Shown here: positions 40,600 to 52,644 of the stretch, one piece after another
Position numbering within the stretch: position 1 is the first letter of the stretch
Layout of the letters: the number at the start of each line of letters is the position of its first letter
Assembly (NCBI GenBank): GCA_958299035.1
Contig: CATQJL010000001.1
Coordinates: 76,653,594 to 76,717,593, forward strand
Reading direction: 5' to 3'
DNA from: Cylicocyclus nassatus
Taxonomy: Eukaryota; Nematoda; Chromadorea; Rhabditida; Strongylidae
Length of the DNA: 64,000 nt
Program-made: the position numbers and the translations under genes
The notes under the pieces: model-generated
The model's database searches: none
Told to the model about the DNA's origin: nothing
The model's input: only the letters and a program-made list of their open reading frames with translations

Positions 40600-41150
40600 G
40601 AAGCAAGTGCCTGTTCCATACCCGACAAAGTTTTAGCAGCCACGTGCACTCTTCCCATCTGGATCCCTGCTTCCACACTCAGTGACTTCCCAAGCTGCCT
40701 TAGAACCCTCCCCTCCCCCCCCCCCCCCCCAAAAAAAAAGTTCTTGCTCAAAGTACTCTTATCTCTTTCCCAAATTGTAGCGAGAAAATTCGAATTAACA
40801 TCCTCGAAAACATAGCCAACATCCAAACCAAATCTAGAGTTCTTCAAATCCAAACACTCCCTCTTGCTTTTCACAAAGTAGTCTTTTTGGAAGCGTCACA
40901 ATTCCTCCTTCAATTCAAAATATTTTATAACAAATCTCTCGATCACGTTTCATAATAGCTTTCAAACTGTCCAGCATCCTTGCAGTTCTTTATCCATAGG
41001 TGCTCCGAAATCCATTAATTTTCAGGTTATCTTGTTGTTAGGAAGCTACTGATTCAAATTGTTGAGAGGACCTACTCAAAGGTGTTATCCTTAGCTGCTC
41101 AATTAAAATCTCCGCTCCTTATACAAATTTGAGGTTATCACATTTGTAGG
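40600..41150 (-). pseudogene. Decayed coding sequence, transposase-like
   Basis: On minus the translation alternates between frames but reads DSLKAIMKRDRE, FELKEEL, FQKDYFVKSKRECLDLKN and GYVFEDVNSNFLATIWER, broken by a TGA and shifts. The FELKEEL..FL..I style recalls domesticated hAT-type transposases, a weak impression only. Poly-C (about 40718-40731) and poly-A follow. Confidence 0.3.
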
Positions 41151-42484
41151 GCATATGACGCCTAAAAAGTTGTGATTCTACCTAGATTGTTTAGAGCTTC
41201 ATCATTAGCAGAAATCTTTGAGCCGAAAATTTTTTACACATCAACTGTAAGAAAAATACTCACAAAGTCAGTACAAAAGCATGTATTTTCAAGGGCGCAA
41301 ATTTTTTTTTAGCCATTTGACGCTCGCAGTGAAAATTATGATAGTCTAAAATGCACTCTTTGACGCGTTTTGAGTAGTGGATATTTGCAAAATGAATGAT
41401 GTTTGTAAATACCTTTTGAATGACATGTTACAGTTTCACAGATGCTAAACATCTGATTTAAGAATTTGTATCAATCACTGATCTCTTGCACAGAGTCAGC
41501 AATGTCTTCTAGGGAAATTCGGTGTCGCGCTGTCCAAAGTGTTGCATGAAAACTGTGCTCAAATTACTGCTAAAAACACAGAATAAAGTTGTTTCGAGAG
41601 TAAATCAGCATCGACATTTGTGAAAAGTAAAGCACTTTAATTTCGAAAGCTTGCAATGTTCTCCTGAAATACCTGACAATTTTTTTTGAATGACATAAAC
41701 ATTTCAAACGAAGTGCTCATTCAAAATAAATCATAAGTACAGGTTGTCCGAGGAAAGTAGAAGTATCTGTAAGAAATTTCCAGAAACAGATCTACCGCAG
41801 TTTGTCTGAGGTAAAAACATTTGCTAAGCATTTCATGAGAGAATCCGAAAAATTCAAACCTTCTTGCTGAGATATGTTAGCAGAAAAATTAGAAGGCAGG
41901 ATAAATCCATCGGAAAAGATTTGATGCAACTGTTTTGGGGTGAGGAAACATATTAAGCGCTAAAAAAATGAATACGGGGGGCCGCAATATATTGCTGAAA
42001 TATTGGACATTTTTGAAAACTTATGGTGTCCAAATTAAACGCTCTGGAGTAGAAATGGAGAATCTTGAGATTTCAAAAAAACAAAGTAAATCTTCTAACA
42101 ACGATTTCGGCTGCACTTGTTAGAACAGAAGAATGGTAATCTTATCTTAAAGGTCGTAAAAGAGGTCGTGCTCAAATCAAAGGATTGAAACCTTTTTTTC
42201 TAAGGATTTGATGCAGTTTTCTGTGCTGCTTTAGAGCTTTTCAAACAAACTGTATACTTTTAAATCATTCCAATAGGGTGCTTCTTCAAAATTTATTCAG
42301 AAAAAAAGAGTTTTCATTTATTGTAGTGATGTTAAAGGAGTATGGAGTTTTAAGAAATATTGAAAACTACCTGTTCCAATTTAATCGAATTCGGGTCGCT
42401 TTTGTAAAACGATTCGAACTGTACGAAAGAGTTAGGCTGTCTAGTGATTGTAATTTTTTGGTTATGCCAATTGATCAACATCAT
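41151..42484. other. No gene seen
   Basis: Uniformly AT-rich. An open plus stretch at 42278-42511 shows no family signal. Confidence 0.5.
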
Positions 42485-42660
42485 CTAAGACAGGCATCAC
42501 TGCCGTTATGAGTCATCAGCTCGGTACGCTTGCACCGGCACAAAACGATGGACGGTTGTTTACACCTCTGGCGCGAGCGATGACGTCAGATGGGGGTGTT
42601 GCGCTTTATATATAGTACCAAACTAAAGTGCCGCTTCGCGGCACTTTAGTCTGGCCGTAT
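42485..42660 (+). repeat. Dispersed repeat with perfect 13-bp hairpin
   Basis: Contains cttgcaccggcacaaaacgatggacggttgtttacacc, shared with 43980-44020, and ends with ACTAAAGTGCCGC ttc GCGGCACTTTAGT (42624-42652), a perfect hairpin with a 3-base loop. Confidence 0.65.
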
Positions 42661-43469
42661 GTGGAGTAGGATGTGCGCAAACGTTTGGCACAGTATCTTT
42701 ACTTAGACAAAAATTGGGTGTGTGCAAACATTTGATAATAGTGAAAGCGGGAAGTGAGTGAAATTTCTGTAGGTTTCACAGCTTTCCTAGCTCCTCAAAG
42801 ATTTTCATATTGAAGATCTGCAGCTATTTGCAAGGAAAGAGGTTATCTTGCTGGGTCCAAATTAGCCATGCTGAGCACGAGATTGTGCAATTAGCATGTT
42901 TCAATAGCATACTGTTCTTTTGAAGGTCATCTGGTAAACTTCGTGGAGAAAATAGAAAGCTCCTAACCATACCTTTGAGGTTTTCAGATTAAATTTTTTT
43001 CAAAAATCTTGCATATCCAGCAAAAGTGATTAACGTTTACGTCCTCGGCCCTTCTGAGCTTCTATCAGGGAAAAATCTGACACTCTTCTTCGCTAAAAAT
43101 GTCTGAATGTCCCTAAATTTAGCAATATTAGAATATTTGGGCCATACTTAATTTTCGTCTACCTTTCGACTACATCCCAATCATCCATCCTACTATTGAA
43201 CTCATTCTGTCAGGACCGCTCAAACTTGTTTATTTGCTTGGAGACGTGTGCATGTCTTTGCCTTTGCTGATGTCAAAGTGCAAATCCCCCATTAAGTTTT
43301 TCCTACCCCCCCCCCCTCGTACGCTTCCCTAACATCTCAATTTTGTGGCATTTTAACGTTTCCATATTTTTCGTACTTCTAGCATTAAGGATCTCCATCT
43401 TGCTTTCCATCAGCTCACTATGATTTTTATGCCTCATTCAATATGATTTTTATATTTAGATAGCCCAAA

Positions 43470-44095
43470 ACCTTGCTAGCGGGAGCTATCTGGGCTCGCG
43501 CTCTCCTCATTTGCGATACATAACGACGGGGGATCTCTTGCGTTTTATTATATAGAGATTACTTGCTTACCCGGCTCCGCTCGGAACTGTTAAAACACTG
43601 TAATAAAGTTCCCATCCCTATCCCTGTAAAGCCTTTCCCTGTGCCCACTTCCGCACTTCATTTCGTTCCCTGTGTTGTTTTCGAAATCAGCATGCCCACT
43701 TACCCCTTTGTGCCAACTCCCAGCCCTGTAGCTCAAACTTTGCAAAAAATCTATAAAATCGATAAAAGTAATAGGTAATACTCGTGATCAGCATGCTCGA
43801 TTACCCCTGTGCAAACTCCCATCCCCGTAGCTCAAACTTTGCAAAAAAATCGATAAAATCGGTAAAAGTAAACGATAATCCTGATGACTAATATTGTATT
43901 CGGAATCCCCATGCTCGATTACCCCCCTGTGCCAACTCCCAGCCCCGTAGGTGTCTAAGACAAAAATCACTGTCCCATGGGGTACACCTGCACCGGCACA
44001 TAACGACGGACGGTGTTGACACCACGAAGGAGGGGGGGGGATCTTACATGCATGAGTCATCTCTAGCGCTTTATTATAGAGAGATGATTGTGAAG
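43470..44095 (+). repeat. Tandem copies of the ccggctccgctcgg repeat
   Basis: Units with gccaactcccagccccgtag and aaatcgataaaatcg recur at about 43700, 43800 and 43920. The borders carry acataacgacgg and ttattatagagagat blocks. Non-coding. Confidence 0.7.
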
Positions 44096-44386
44096 CCGAT
44101 TCGATGAGCGGAACCTTTGAAAAGTGTGCGCCAAATGAATCCATGGCTTTTCGGCTAGAATAATTGGGTCTGAACCAAGACTTTTTGCAAAATTACGGAG
44201 TTCTTTGGCCTGTCTTCAAGCAATGACTTTATCTTGAAAAAATAACCAAAAACCGCGTTCTCTCGCGAAACGGCGCCAAAAAAGGATGATTGCATAGAAG
44301 GTCATTTTGTGAAGATTGTACGAAAGAATTCAGAGACATTTTTGCTCAGAGATTCAACTCTCGGTAGTCGTTGCCGTTACAGAAAC

Positions 44387-44694
44387 TACCCTAAAATCCG
44401 TACAATAAGTCCGCCTATCAGATAAGTCCACCTATAGATAAGTCCGCATAAGTACGCATCAGATAAGTCCGCTTTCTTGACAACGAAAGTCGCCCTCGCA
44501 CCGCCAAGAGTCCTGTAGATAAGTCCGCTTTCTCATGCTCAGGATAGGCGAACTTGTCTGCTGCGGACTTATCTGATAGAGGATTTAGGAGGACTTATCT
44601 GCAAGAGTTTTGGCGGCGCAGAGGGCGATTTTTCATCGATTTTTCGTGTCAAAACTGCAAATAAGTCCGGACTTATCGTACGAATTTTAGGGTA
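44387..44694. mobile_element. 308-bp foldback MITE
   Basis: TACCCTAAAATCCGTAC..AAGTCCG at the left end is the inverse of CGGACTTATCGTACG..TTTTAGGGTA at the right. Inside, a second pair (tcgccctcgcaccgccaagag / gttttggcggcgcagagggcga) and several aagtccgc units fold over the whole length. Confidence 0.85.
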
Positions 44695-44739
44695 TTAAGC
44701 CATTGTAATTTATTAACCAATTCAAATTCGCCGCGGCCC

Positions 44740-44905
44740 CTTTCCGGCAGAATTTTTGCAGCTCCAGCGGCCCGGCCGGAGATTGGGCCTCGGCCCAGCC
44801 GAGGCCCACCTGCGTTAGTTGTCGGGTCTTCCGTAGTTCACTCTAGCTCGGCCTAATTGGGCCTTGGCGCAGGGCCCAATTAGGCCGAGGCCGAGGCGCA
44901 CTAGT
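44740..44905. repeat. GC-rich inverted repeats
   Basis: gggcctcggcccagccgaggccc and tcggcctaattgggcc..ggcccaattaggccga are back-to-back hairpins in otherwise AT-rich DNA. Confidence 0.65.
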
Positions 44906-46000
44906 TTGTTTGGAGCATTTTTGGAAACGAAGTCCTTCATGACTTGGCGAAAATTTACGAAGTCCCTCTTGACGTAAAAATCAATAGGGAAACCCTTATT
45001 CATGTCAAAATAACAATAAAAAGCAAAAAAAGCGCATTTTGAGGTACCTAATGTAACAAAAAAGCAAAAAGAAAACATTTCGAGTTGATTGAGTGCTCTG
45101 TCATTAAGTATGGTACCACTTTAGTGCTCAGAATGTCGAAAACCTCCTAGGCCAACCAAATTTGTGGCCTCAACAATCCGTCGATGCATTTTTCGCCACA
45201 TAGTTCAAAGGACACCGCATGTGATTGGAGCGCAATATCTGTCAACGCATAGTTTTACACTACTTTTGGATCAAAAACGGAGGAGAGGTAATGGTTTGAT
45301 TCGCTCTCTTCACTATATGATAGATTTTTGACGTTCTAATCGTCCAAATCAAAAAGGGCCAAAACTTATGTGAATTCTCCGATATTTATGCTCCGAACCA
45401 ACCCAGTTGGTTTGGTGTTGGTCTAGAAACGAACAAATTCGGGAACGGATATTAGGACATTAGGACACATAGGTTTTTGAAACTTTTTACATATCATAGT
45501 TTGGAGTAATATTGTTTACACATAGCCCAAATTCGGAGCCATGTGATTGTTTCTGCGCTGTAAACAAGCCATTTGTTTGTTTGAGTCTTGCATTTGAAAT
45601 TCGCGCGCTTGTGAAAGAACACGTTCAACTCGTAAAACCTGGCATGTCCGCCGTTTTTTTTATGAGCGCTTCCCCCAGGACCTTATAGAAACGATATCTT
45701 CGTTGCTTCTAACTTCAAAAACGAAGTCCAGTTTGACCCCAAACTATCTGTGGCGGACCCTGCCTTGGCGCACATAAGAGAATACAAGCAATGAAAAAAT
45801 CAAAGCCACCGATAGATCAGCTTCGGAAACCAGTCCGATTTCAAGACTGGATAACACCAAGACGCTATTTAAGGTTGTTCATAAGACACCATATGATCTC
45901 GTTCCTACCTCGGAGAACATCCAGGGCTGTTGAGGGCAGCCTGACCATGCATCGTACATCACGCAAGTATCCTTTTCACTCAAACATCAGGAGCGGCCGA
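44906..46000. other. No gene resolved
   Basis: Mixed composition. An open plus stretch at 45791-46018 runs into the GC-rich block and is not supported as a gene. Confidence 0.4.
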
Positions 46001-46410
46001 GCCGCGGCCTCCATTTGACATGGGCCGCGGCTCGGGCGAGATTCTTACACGGATTTTGGTCCGCGACTCAGCCGCTGCAATGCTCCGCCCCATTATTAAG
46101 GGCCGCTGCTGAGCCGGCGAGACCATTCTCTCGCGCGGCTCGGCCGGTGCAATGATAATGACATGAACGAAGGGCCGCGGCTCGTCCGCTCCCAGTGTCT
46201 GAGTACATACTCAGACAATTGCGTCGGAAAGTTTGCGGCCTCAAAGCGTACTACATGGCGCGCCGCGGCCCTTAAAATTTCAGCCGCGCACGCCGCGGCC
46301 CATGTATATTTTACCGGGAACGCCGCGGCCAAACTTAAGATCGGAAAGAGCTTATCGGGAGAGTCGCGGCCCAATCACCTCACTCGGCGTGCCGCGGGCC
46401 TTATCAAAGG
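46001..46410. repeat. GC island with repeated CCGCGGCC
   Basis: At least ten copies of a CGCCGCGGCC- or GGGCCGCGGCTCG-like unit spaced by 20 to 60 bases within 400 bases. The island is foreign in base composition to its neighbourhood and non-coding. Confidence 0.7.
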
Positions 46411-46486
46411 CCGCACTTTTTACACGCTGTAGCTTAGGCGCAACCCGCGTGAGATACGCCACAGCGATGGGGCTATCCTAAGTGTT

Positions 46487-46830
46487 TGTGGGGGTGGTAA
46501 TCGCTTCTCGTGGGTGGTGTGACAGTTGAGTTTATACGCTCACGAAACATCAGCAAATCGGTTGAGTATTATCGACGACGGTAGATGATGTCGACAGATG
46601 AGCTAACAAGTTGCTCAATTTGTACTCAATAGTTGTGATGAAAGACAACCCGAATTTTTCACTCTTTCTACGCCTTACAAGCATGCTAATCGGGTCAACT
46701 ATCGGGCGCTTACAGGATGCGCCGCGGCCACTTATCGGGTCCAATATCGGTTTATACCGGGCAGCTCCGGCATGGGTGATTGGTGGCCGAGCAAGCACCC
46801 GCGAACTTCCCGATGCAATTGTCTGAGTAG
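46487..46830 (-). repeat. Dispersed repeat, copy 2
   Basis: Inverse copy of 17999-18345. Confidence 0.7.
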
Positions 46831-46839
46831 AATAGCTTT

Positions 46840-46976
46840 AGGAATGAGTAGTTGTTTACATTCATTCGTGATGGCCAGTATACCGCGGTGAGTTTCATAG
46901 TCATCATTGAGTAATAGGAGGAAGGTCAGATGGTGGAACCAGTGCGAGCCTCTGCGAAGCAGAGGTGACGCACTGT
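46840..46976 (-). repeat. Dispersed hairpin repeat, copy 2
   Basis: Inverse copy of 33109-33260. The hairpin is at 46940-46976. Confidence 0.7.
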
Positions 46977-48162
46977 AAGCTAGGAAAATTGGAGTATATG
47001 CCGTTTTACGCGACTGTAAAATGCTAAGGTGAGTGTATAAAGAACCGGCAACACATTGTACACACCATTAATTCGTAAATTAAGAGCTGGTCAGACTTCG
47101 CGGCACACGCTAAAGACGCAGTGTATGCCACGCAGTCGGGCGCGCCACCCGCTTTCATACCGACGCAGTAACCAAGCTATTCATTAGAAATTATGTATCA
47201 GCTTGCCATTTAAACCTTTACAGCAACCTATTCAAACATAAGCATCGTACGCCGTGCGCGCTCTGTGCGTAATTTTTGGCGCATGTTGCAACTCCGAGAT
47301 GTTGCTTGGCCCTGAAAAACGAGAACGGAAGCTGCGCATATTAGGTCTGCTAGCCGAAACGTACGCCTATTTTTGTATGTTCCACTTCAAACGGATGAAA
47401 GAACGAGTATATCTAAAAGCAACGATAACAGAGCTCTTTCGGCTTTCCTGTGTTCAGAAAACTGAATAAGCCCTCTTCTGGAAAAGTGGTTGACATTTAT
47501 TAAGACAGATTTATTAAGACGCGAAACAGTAGTAGAATACTCTATTTCTACATGTATGAGCCGCACTTTGCTTGCTCCAAACGCAGCAACCTGAGCTCAT
47601 TACTGCGCATGTTCATCGCAAAGCGGCCTCTCTCACACAATTCTGCTATTAGAACGTCACACGGTAACTTTAAAGTAATTAGTGCTATACGAATGGCCAT
47701 ACTTATTACAGGGAAAGGATAAATGCAAGATTAAGCCAATAGCATTTCGATGGGGTGCAGATATAGCGATTGTCACAAAAAAAGGCAACAGCTACATTTT
47801 CAACATGTGAGCTCGACCGTCCATTTTTTAACTTGCAGCGAAAAAAGTATGTTTCCAACATATATTTTCAGAGTACCTGCCACTGCACTACTGGATAAAC
47901 AGGAAAACAAAAGTGGTATTGTTACTTTGAACCTACGTTACCCGCGTCGAATACCGAAATATGCTTGGTACAAAATAGGCCACCAGAATTTAGCCACATG
48001 TCATCGCGTTTCTAATTTCTTTGTAATAACATGAGGAAAAGCGAAATACTCAAATTAAATTGCAAATTTCAGATTTCCTGCTTTAGTTTCGATGGTAGTG
48101 ATGTGACACAAATAATGCTACAATTACTTGGCAGAACTGTGTAAAAACAAGCATACATCTCT
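46977..48162. other. No gene resolved
   Basis: Open stretches on plus at 47254-47469 and 47750-48034 have no splice partners or family signal. Confidence 0.4.
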
Positions 48163-48528
48163 CTTAAAGGCAGCGTCCAGGCAAGTCTGGACACATGGGG
48201 ATCGCACGTGGATAGTAATTTTGGGGCTCTGACTAAGCCGCTGCCCAACCGGCAGCTCAGGTAGTGCTCTAACGGCTGAGATATTCCCTTCGAAACTGGA
48301 CCCGGCGATCGTATTCCGCATGGATTCATGGCGCAAAGCGTTGGTTCTGGCGCGAAACTGCCATGAATCCATGCGAATACGATCGCGGGGTCCAGTTTTG
48401 AGGGGAATATCTCAGCCGTTAGCGCACTACCTGCGCCGCCGCTTGGACAGTGCCTTAGTTAGGGCCCCAAAAGTACTTTACACGTAAAATCCCCATAGGT
48501 CCAGATCTGCCTGGACGCTGCCTTTAAG
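48163..48528. mobile_element. 366-bp foldback MITE with TTAA ends
   Basis: CTTAAAGGCAGCGTCCAGGC at 48163 is the inverse of GCCTGGACGCTGCCTTTAAG at 48528. The arms extend to a centre near 48340 with over 80 percent pairing. TTAA lies at both ends, as for piggyBac-type targets. Related ends occur at 50336, 51625, 52077 and 58537. Confidence 0.85.
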
Positions 48529-49403
48529 ATAAACCGATCGCTGAATTTTCAGCAGAACAGTAAACTATAAGACACTAGAAACTAATTGGACTAAAGCATT
48601 CAAAATAGATTCAATCGCATCCTATTCAACGCCGAAGAAAGAGAATCATCTCTGGGTAAAACATCTCAATAAATTTAGATACTTTCCAATCAAAGTGGAT
48701 TCGTTCAGATCAAGCATCCCTTAAATTGGGTCTACAACGTTAACCTTGATGAGCTGAGTAAGGACAAAGATCAAAAATTGATCGTTTACAACGTTGAAGA
48801 CTGGGTATAAAACACTCTGTCCTGGGCTTTTTACATATATCCGCAAATATTTCAGCAGGAACCATCCAAGTCAAGCAATGCTGAGCTTGTTTTCGCCGAC
48901 GATAACATGCTGGAAACAAGGAGGTGCAAAAGAGACGGCAGTTGTTCATATGATTTACATTTTCCAAAACAGGCATGTTTCCAAAGCCTGAAGTTTGAGC
49001 ATCGCCAGTGAATTGAGCTCTCCTAAAAATGCTGCTAAGTGAGAGACTCAGCTGAAAACGATGTTCTGCCCATTAATAAAACTGCTCTAAATAGGCGCGC
49101 CAAGCTCATTTGGCAAGCGTCGAACCACTTGTCTGGTCTGCAGCCACCGCCAGGCCACCTCGCATTCTTGTCCAAGCTGTTTCCCTTCTAAAATGCGAAA
49201 AAAAAGATTTTTTCCGCGCAGCGTAAATTTTCGGATTCAGCTCAACGAAAATGCTTAGAAGTTGTGAACAAACGCCGCCTTCAAGCATTTCGCACGACTT
49301 TCTACAATGGAAAAATAAGCTCGAAAAATGAAATAAGCCCGCGGTTAGAATGTGATGCAGAGAGCTGTACCATTACTGCAAACTAGACTGTGAACTAACA
49401 AAG
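48529..49403. other. No gene resolved
   Basis: Overlapping open frames on both strands at 48740-48991 have no support. Confidence 0.4.
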
Positions 49404-50056
49404 GATGTCACTTAACTTAGTATCGCGTTTCAAGATGAGACACATATATGCGGAATCAGCTTCGAACGCTGACTCCAAATATGCTGTTCTTAGCTGCGGC
49501 GCATTATTCTGAAGGAAGTTATGAGCTTTTTTCTGTGCGAAATTGCCATACTTTTCCACATGATAGAGCTGCTGTAGATGGATCTGCCTAAGAACGGCGC
49601 CGGGATACTAAACTCATATTTGATTGAGTCTTTTCTAATTGGCAAGAGACTTTACAGTCTCTTCAATTGGGATCAGGCCAAAGCGACGACGTAAATTTTC
49701 GCGCTCGTAGCGATAGCGGTCTGCGCTGCATATGCGCGCTGACGGAGAGAGCCAAAGGATTGAAGAGAGAGCAGAGAAGCAGACCGTGGGCGTGACCGCG
49801 AAACCCTAGCGACGCGAACTCCCGCCATGCCAATTTTGGCCTGGTTAGGATTGAGGCAGAGTGTATGCAGTCGATTAGCACTTATGTGATGACACCGTAA
49901 TGCCAGTAGATCAAATATGCAAATTTTGCACGGAAGGAAATCGATAACTCACTTCAGAATGGCGTGCTAAGAATAGCATATTTGGAATCAGCGTTCGAAT
50001 CTGATTCCGAATATATGTGTCTCATCTTAAAACACGATACTAAGTTAAGTGACATC
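49404..50056. mobile_element. 653-bp element with 93-bp TIRs
   Basis: 49404-49497 and 49963-50056 are inverted repeats of about 90 percent identity (GATGTCACTTAACTTAGTAT...). A second inverted pair (cttcaattgggatcaggccaaa / ttttggcctggttaggattgag, 49660-49857) suggests a nested MITE. No transposase. Confidence 0.8.
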
Positions 50057-50335
50057 TCTTCTAAGTTATGATCAGCTAGAATTGTATTATGCGTGGCTCA
50101 GCTCAAACTTAACAAATAAGCATCACTATAAACGCAATACTTACCGTATAGACAATATCCAGAACTTTTTATATAAATAGATATGCTATTCCATATAGCA
50201 ATCAATGCATATAAGAATCCGTAACTTGAAGGCAAACTTATGTGCCTGATTTCTTACCTGGAATGTGTCTGAGAAACCACAGCTGTGCACTGCATGAAGT
50301 TCATATAACTTATTTGATATCGAATCACTTGACCT

Positions 50336-50600
50336 TAAAGGCACAGTCCTCCCAAATTCTCGACCTCCATGTTTTGTCGCTTTCAGGCTTCTGAAGGCCT
50401 TGATTTCGAATTTGGAGTTGAGAATCCGCGAATCCCCGTTTTGGAGAACCCGCTGAACAAGCGCGGGCGAGGGAAAGCCTTTCAAAGAGAGGGGGCGACC
50501 AGTTGGGTGGAGCAACCAGGTCCAGATATGCTCCTTCCGGAGCGGATTTCTCGCTCCGGAAGCAATCTTTTGCGGCGGAATTTGGGGGTTTGCCTAGTAT
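50336..50600. repeat. MITE-family left half with hairpin
   Basis: ccttaaaggcacagtcctcccaaat resembles the 51625 end. Near its right side TTCCGGAGCG and CGCTCCGGAA (50545-50571) form a hairpin. Confidence 0.55.
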
Positions 50601-50819
50601 GAGGGCCCATACTACTATGCCATCATAATTAGACGGTGCCTCTGAATTCGACGAACCGCGCTTTTCCGAATGGCCTTCAATGTAAAGCTATAAAACGCGT
50701 ATCCTAAGATTCCTACGTCCTTAATGTTGTCGTATTGGCACGATTTTATAGGCGATGTTCCTACAAAATGTTGAATTTGAGATTCTGTGGTTAGCTATCT
50801 AAGCTTATTCGCTATGCTG

Positions 50820-51126
50820 AATCCAAAAATCCACACTGGAGAGCGCGGAAACGGCGAAAAATGCCTTTAACGCAGGAGGTGAGGGGGGGGGGGTCCAGTA
50901 CTGTGAAGTACTTCCCAGCTCTTCAGGAGCGAAATTATAGCTTTCTCTAGCGCCCTAACATTGCCATCAACTGCGATGCGTGACTTGGATTCCGAACAGA
51001 GGAGATTGCACCTGAAATTGGGAGAGTACTCCACAGAGTGGAAGGCCCTTACCTGCTGATTTCCTTCCTGCGTTAAAGCTCTTTTTCACCGTTTTCGTGC
51101 TCTCCTGGTGGATTTTCGGATATAAA
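50820..51126. mobile_element. Foldback element
   Basis: 50820-50883 and 51062-51126 are inverted repeats (aaatccacactggagagcgc / gtgctctcctggtggatttt). A poly-G tract lies at 50883-50893. Confidence 0.65.
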
Positions 51127-51624
51127 TAGTGTACGGCCCAGGCAAGTAGAAAATCTTAAAATCAACGCCCGGACGCTGATTTTGGAGGCAGTGGCTCGGC
51201 AAACCACGACAGACGCATCTGTTTCTCGCTTACCAGGGGTAATCCGCTGCGCTAATTTCGAACAACCACTTTAGAAAGAACAAAGTTGGCTCAAGCATTT
51301 TCCAAAGCCATCAATTTCAAACATGAACGAGTAGACGCAAAGCTCGCCTTGGCGGAGACCCAGAGTCGTTGCGGGATCCTTATGCCTATACCATGCCATT
51401 GCGGCACGCGCGCTTTGACGATTAAAGGGATATCGCAAGGAGGGCGGTGTCAGAGATGGGAGTTGTAAGGGGAGATGGAAGCGCTGCCTTTCGCGTTGGA
51501 TTTTCGGGACCCAGAAAGGGCAGTGAGAGATCGGACCTAGCCTACAGGTTCCATTATAAAGGGCTTCTACTCTGCGACGTTGTTACGTCTTACTACGGCT
51601 CTTATTCTACCGGTCACTGGCTTT

Positions 51625-52077
51625 TAAGGCAGCGTCCACCCAGAATTTGGCCTCCCATGTTTTCGTCATTCTGAGGCCTTTCCGTGGCCCTGATTACAGT
51701 TCCGGACTTCAAACTTTCCAGAATTCACAAAAACCCGATTCTTGGGGACCCTCTCTTGAGGGCGCGGACGAGTTTCAGATCGCTCGTCCCCGTCGGCATG
51801 CCAGCGGGGAGGAGCTGCAACTTCATGGGTGCAGTTGCAGCAGTGTACAGCTTCAGCTCACTACCACGTTAATACGTGTCGGGAGGCACTGGAAGTTCCT
51901 GGCTGGGCGGAGTCTGATATCAGACTCCGCCCAGCCAGGAACTTCCAGGCCCCTTATCTCCATTCAGAGACAACGTGAGAAGACCGGACCAACGCAGATG
52001 CCCCTTTTCTGAGACCTACATTCAGGATCGACACTAATCGGAGGGGGTTAGGTTTAGCCTGGACACTGCCTTTAAGA
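51625..52077. mobile_element. MITE of the TTAAGGCAGCGTCC family
   Basis: TTTTAAGGCAGCGTCCA at the left and TGGACACTGCCTTTAAG at the right are inverted. It contains a perfect 60-bp palindrome (51889-51948). Confidence 0.6.
51889..51948. repeat. Perfect 60-bp palindrome
   Basis: Thirty bases followed immediately by their exact reverse complement, centred on gatatc (51916-51921), with no spacer. Confidence 0.95.
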
Positions 52078-52083
52078 AAACAG

Positions 52084-52183
52084 TACGGTATGCTTTGTCT
52101 ACGACCAAAAGTCCAATAAAGCCGGATACCCACGGAAAGCTTGAGGAGGTTAGCGATCTTGATCAATTAAAATGCATTGCTTG
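52084..52183 (+). CDS. Candidate exon, unknown protein
   Basis: Open stretch with a strong GTAAGT donor, reading LSTTKSPIKPDTHGKLEEVS and DLDQLKCIA, exit phase 2. The acceptor aaaacag lies just after the MITE end at 52077. It may belong to the gene at 53765-54193, but phases do not connect directly. Confidence 0.4.
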
Positions 52184-52436
52184 GTAAGTTCAAAAACCGC
52201 CCGTCACCACCACTAAGTAGTCATATTCTGTAGCTCGGAAGTCCGGCGAAGCAGTCGGCGATGTTGTTAAACTCTGAGAAATTATCTAGATAGATGAGCA
52301 CTTGATCAAAAATTGCTTCAGAGTGAAAATGGTGCTGCTTCTACCTAAAATGAAAGACAGATACACGCGGAAATTGCGATGCGTCGCATTGGACATGCCT
52401 CACGTGATCCCGTAGCAGTTGTTCATAACTCACTAG

Positions 52437-52625
52437 CTGGCAAACCGGCTGCGCCCGGCCCCTTCGATAAGATTTTCGTAATCACCACGCTCACCCCTGG
52501 GCCAACTCCCAGCCCCGCAGATGAAGCCTTGCGAAACAATCAATAATGCCGTAAGTGGCCTAACACCCGTCCCGAAGTGTATGGTGCCAAGTTTAGGCCG
52601 GGATCGGTTCTGAGAAATTCCTTTT
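52437..52625 (+). repeat. Dispersed repeat copy (ccggctccgctcgg family)
   Basis: Diverged copy of 39670-40090 ending with gtgccaagtttaggccgggatcgg, and followed by a MITE at the same relative site as at 40106. Confidence 0.65.
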
Positions 52626-52644
52626 CGGGACATAAGTACATAAG

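Noticed and set aside
44395..44690. Repeated aagtccgc units as a CRISPR-like array
   Set aside because: Units are irregular and palindromic within a TIR element, with no spacers; the source is eukaryotic.
46338..46351. Illumina-adapter-like string agatcggaaagagc
   Set aside because: It has an extra A against the adapter and sits in a repeat, so it is a chance match.
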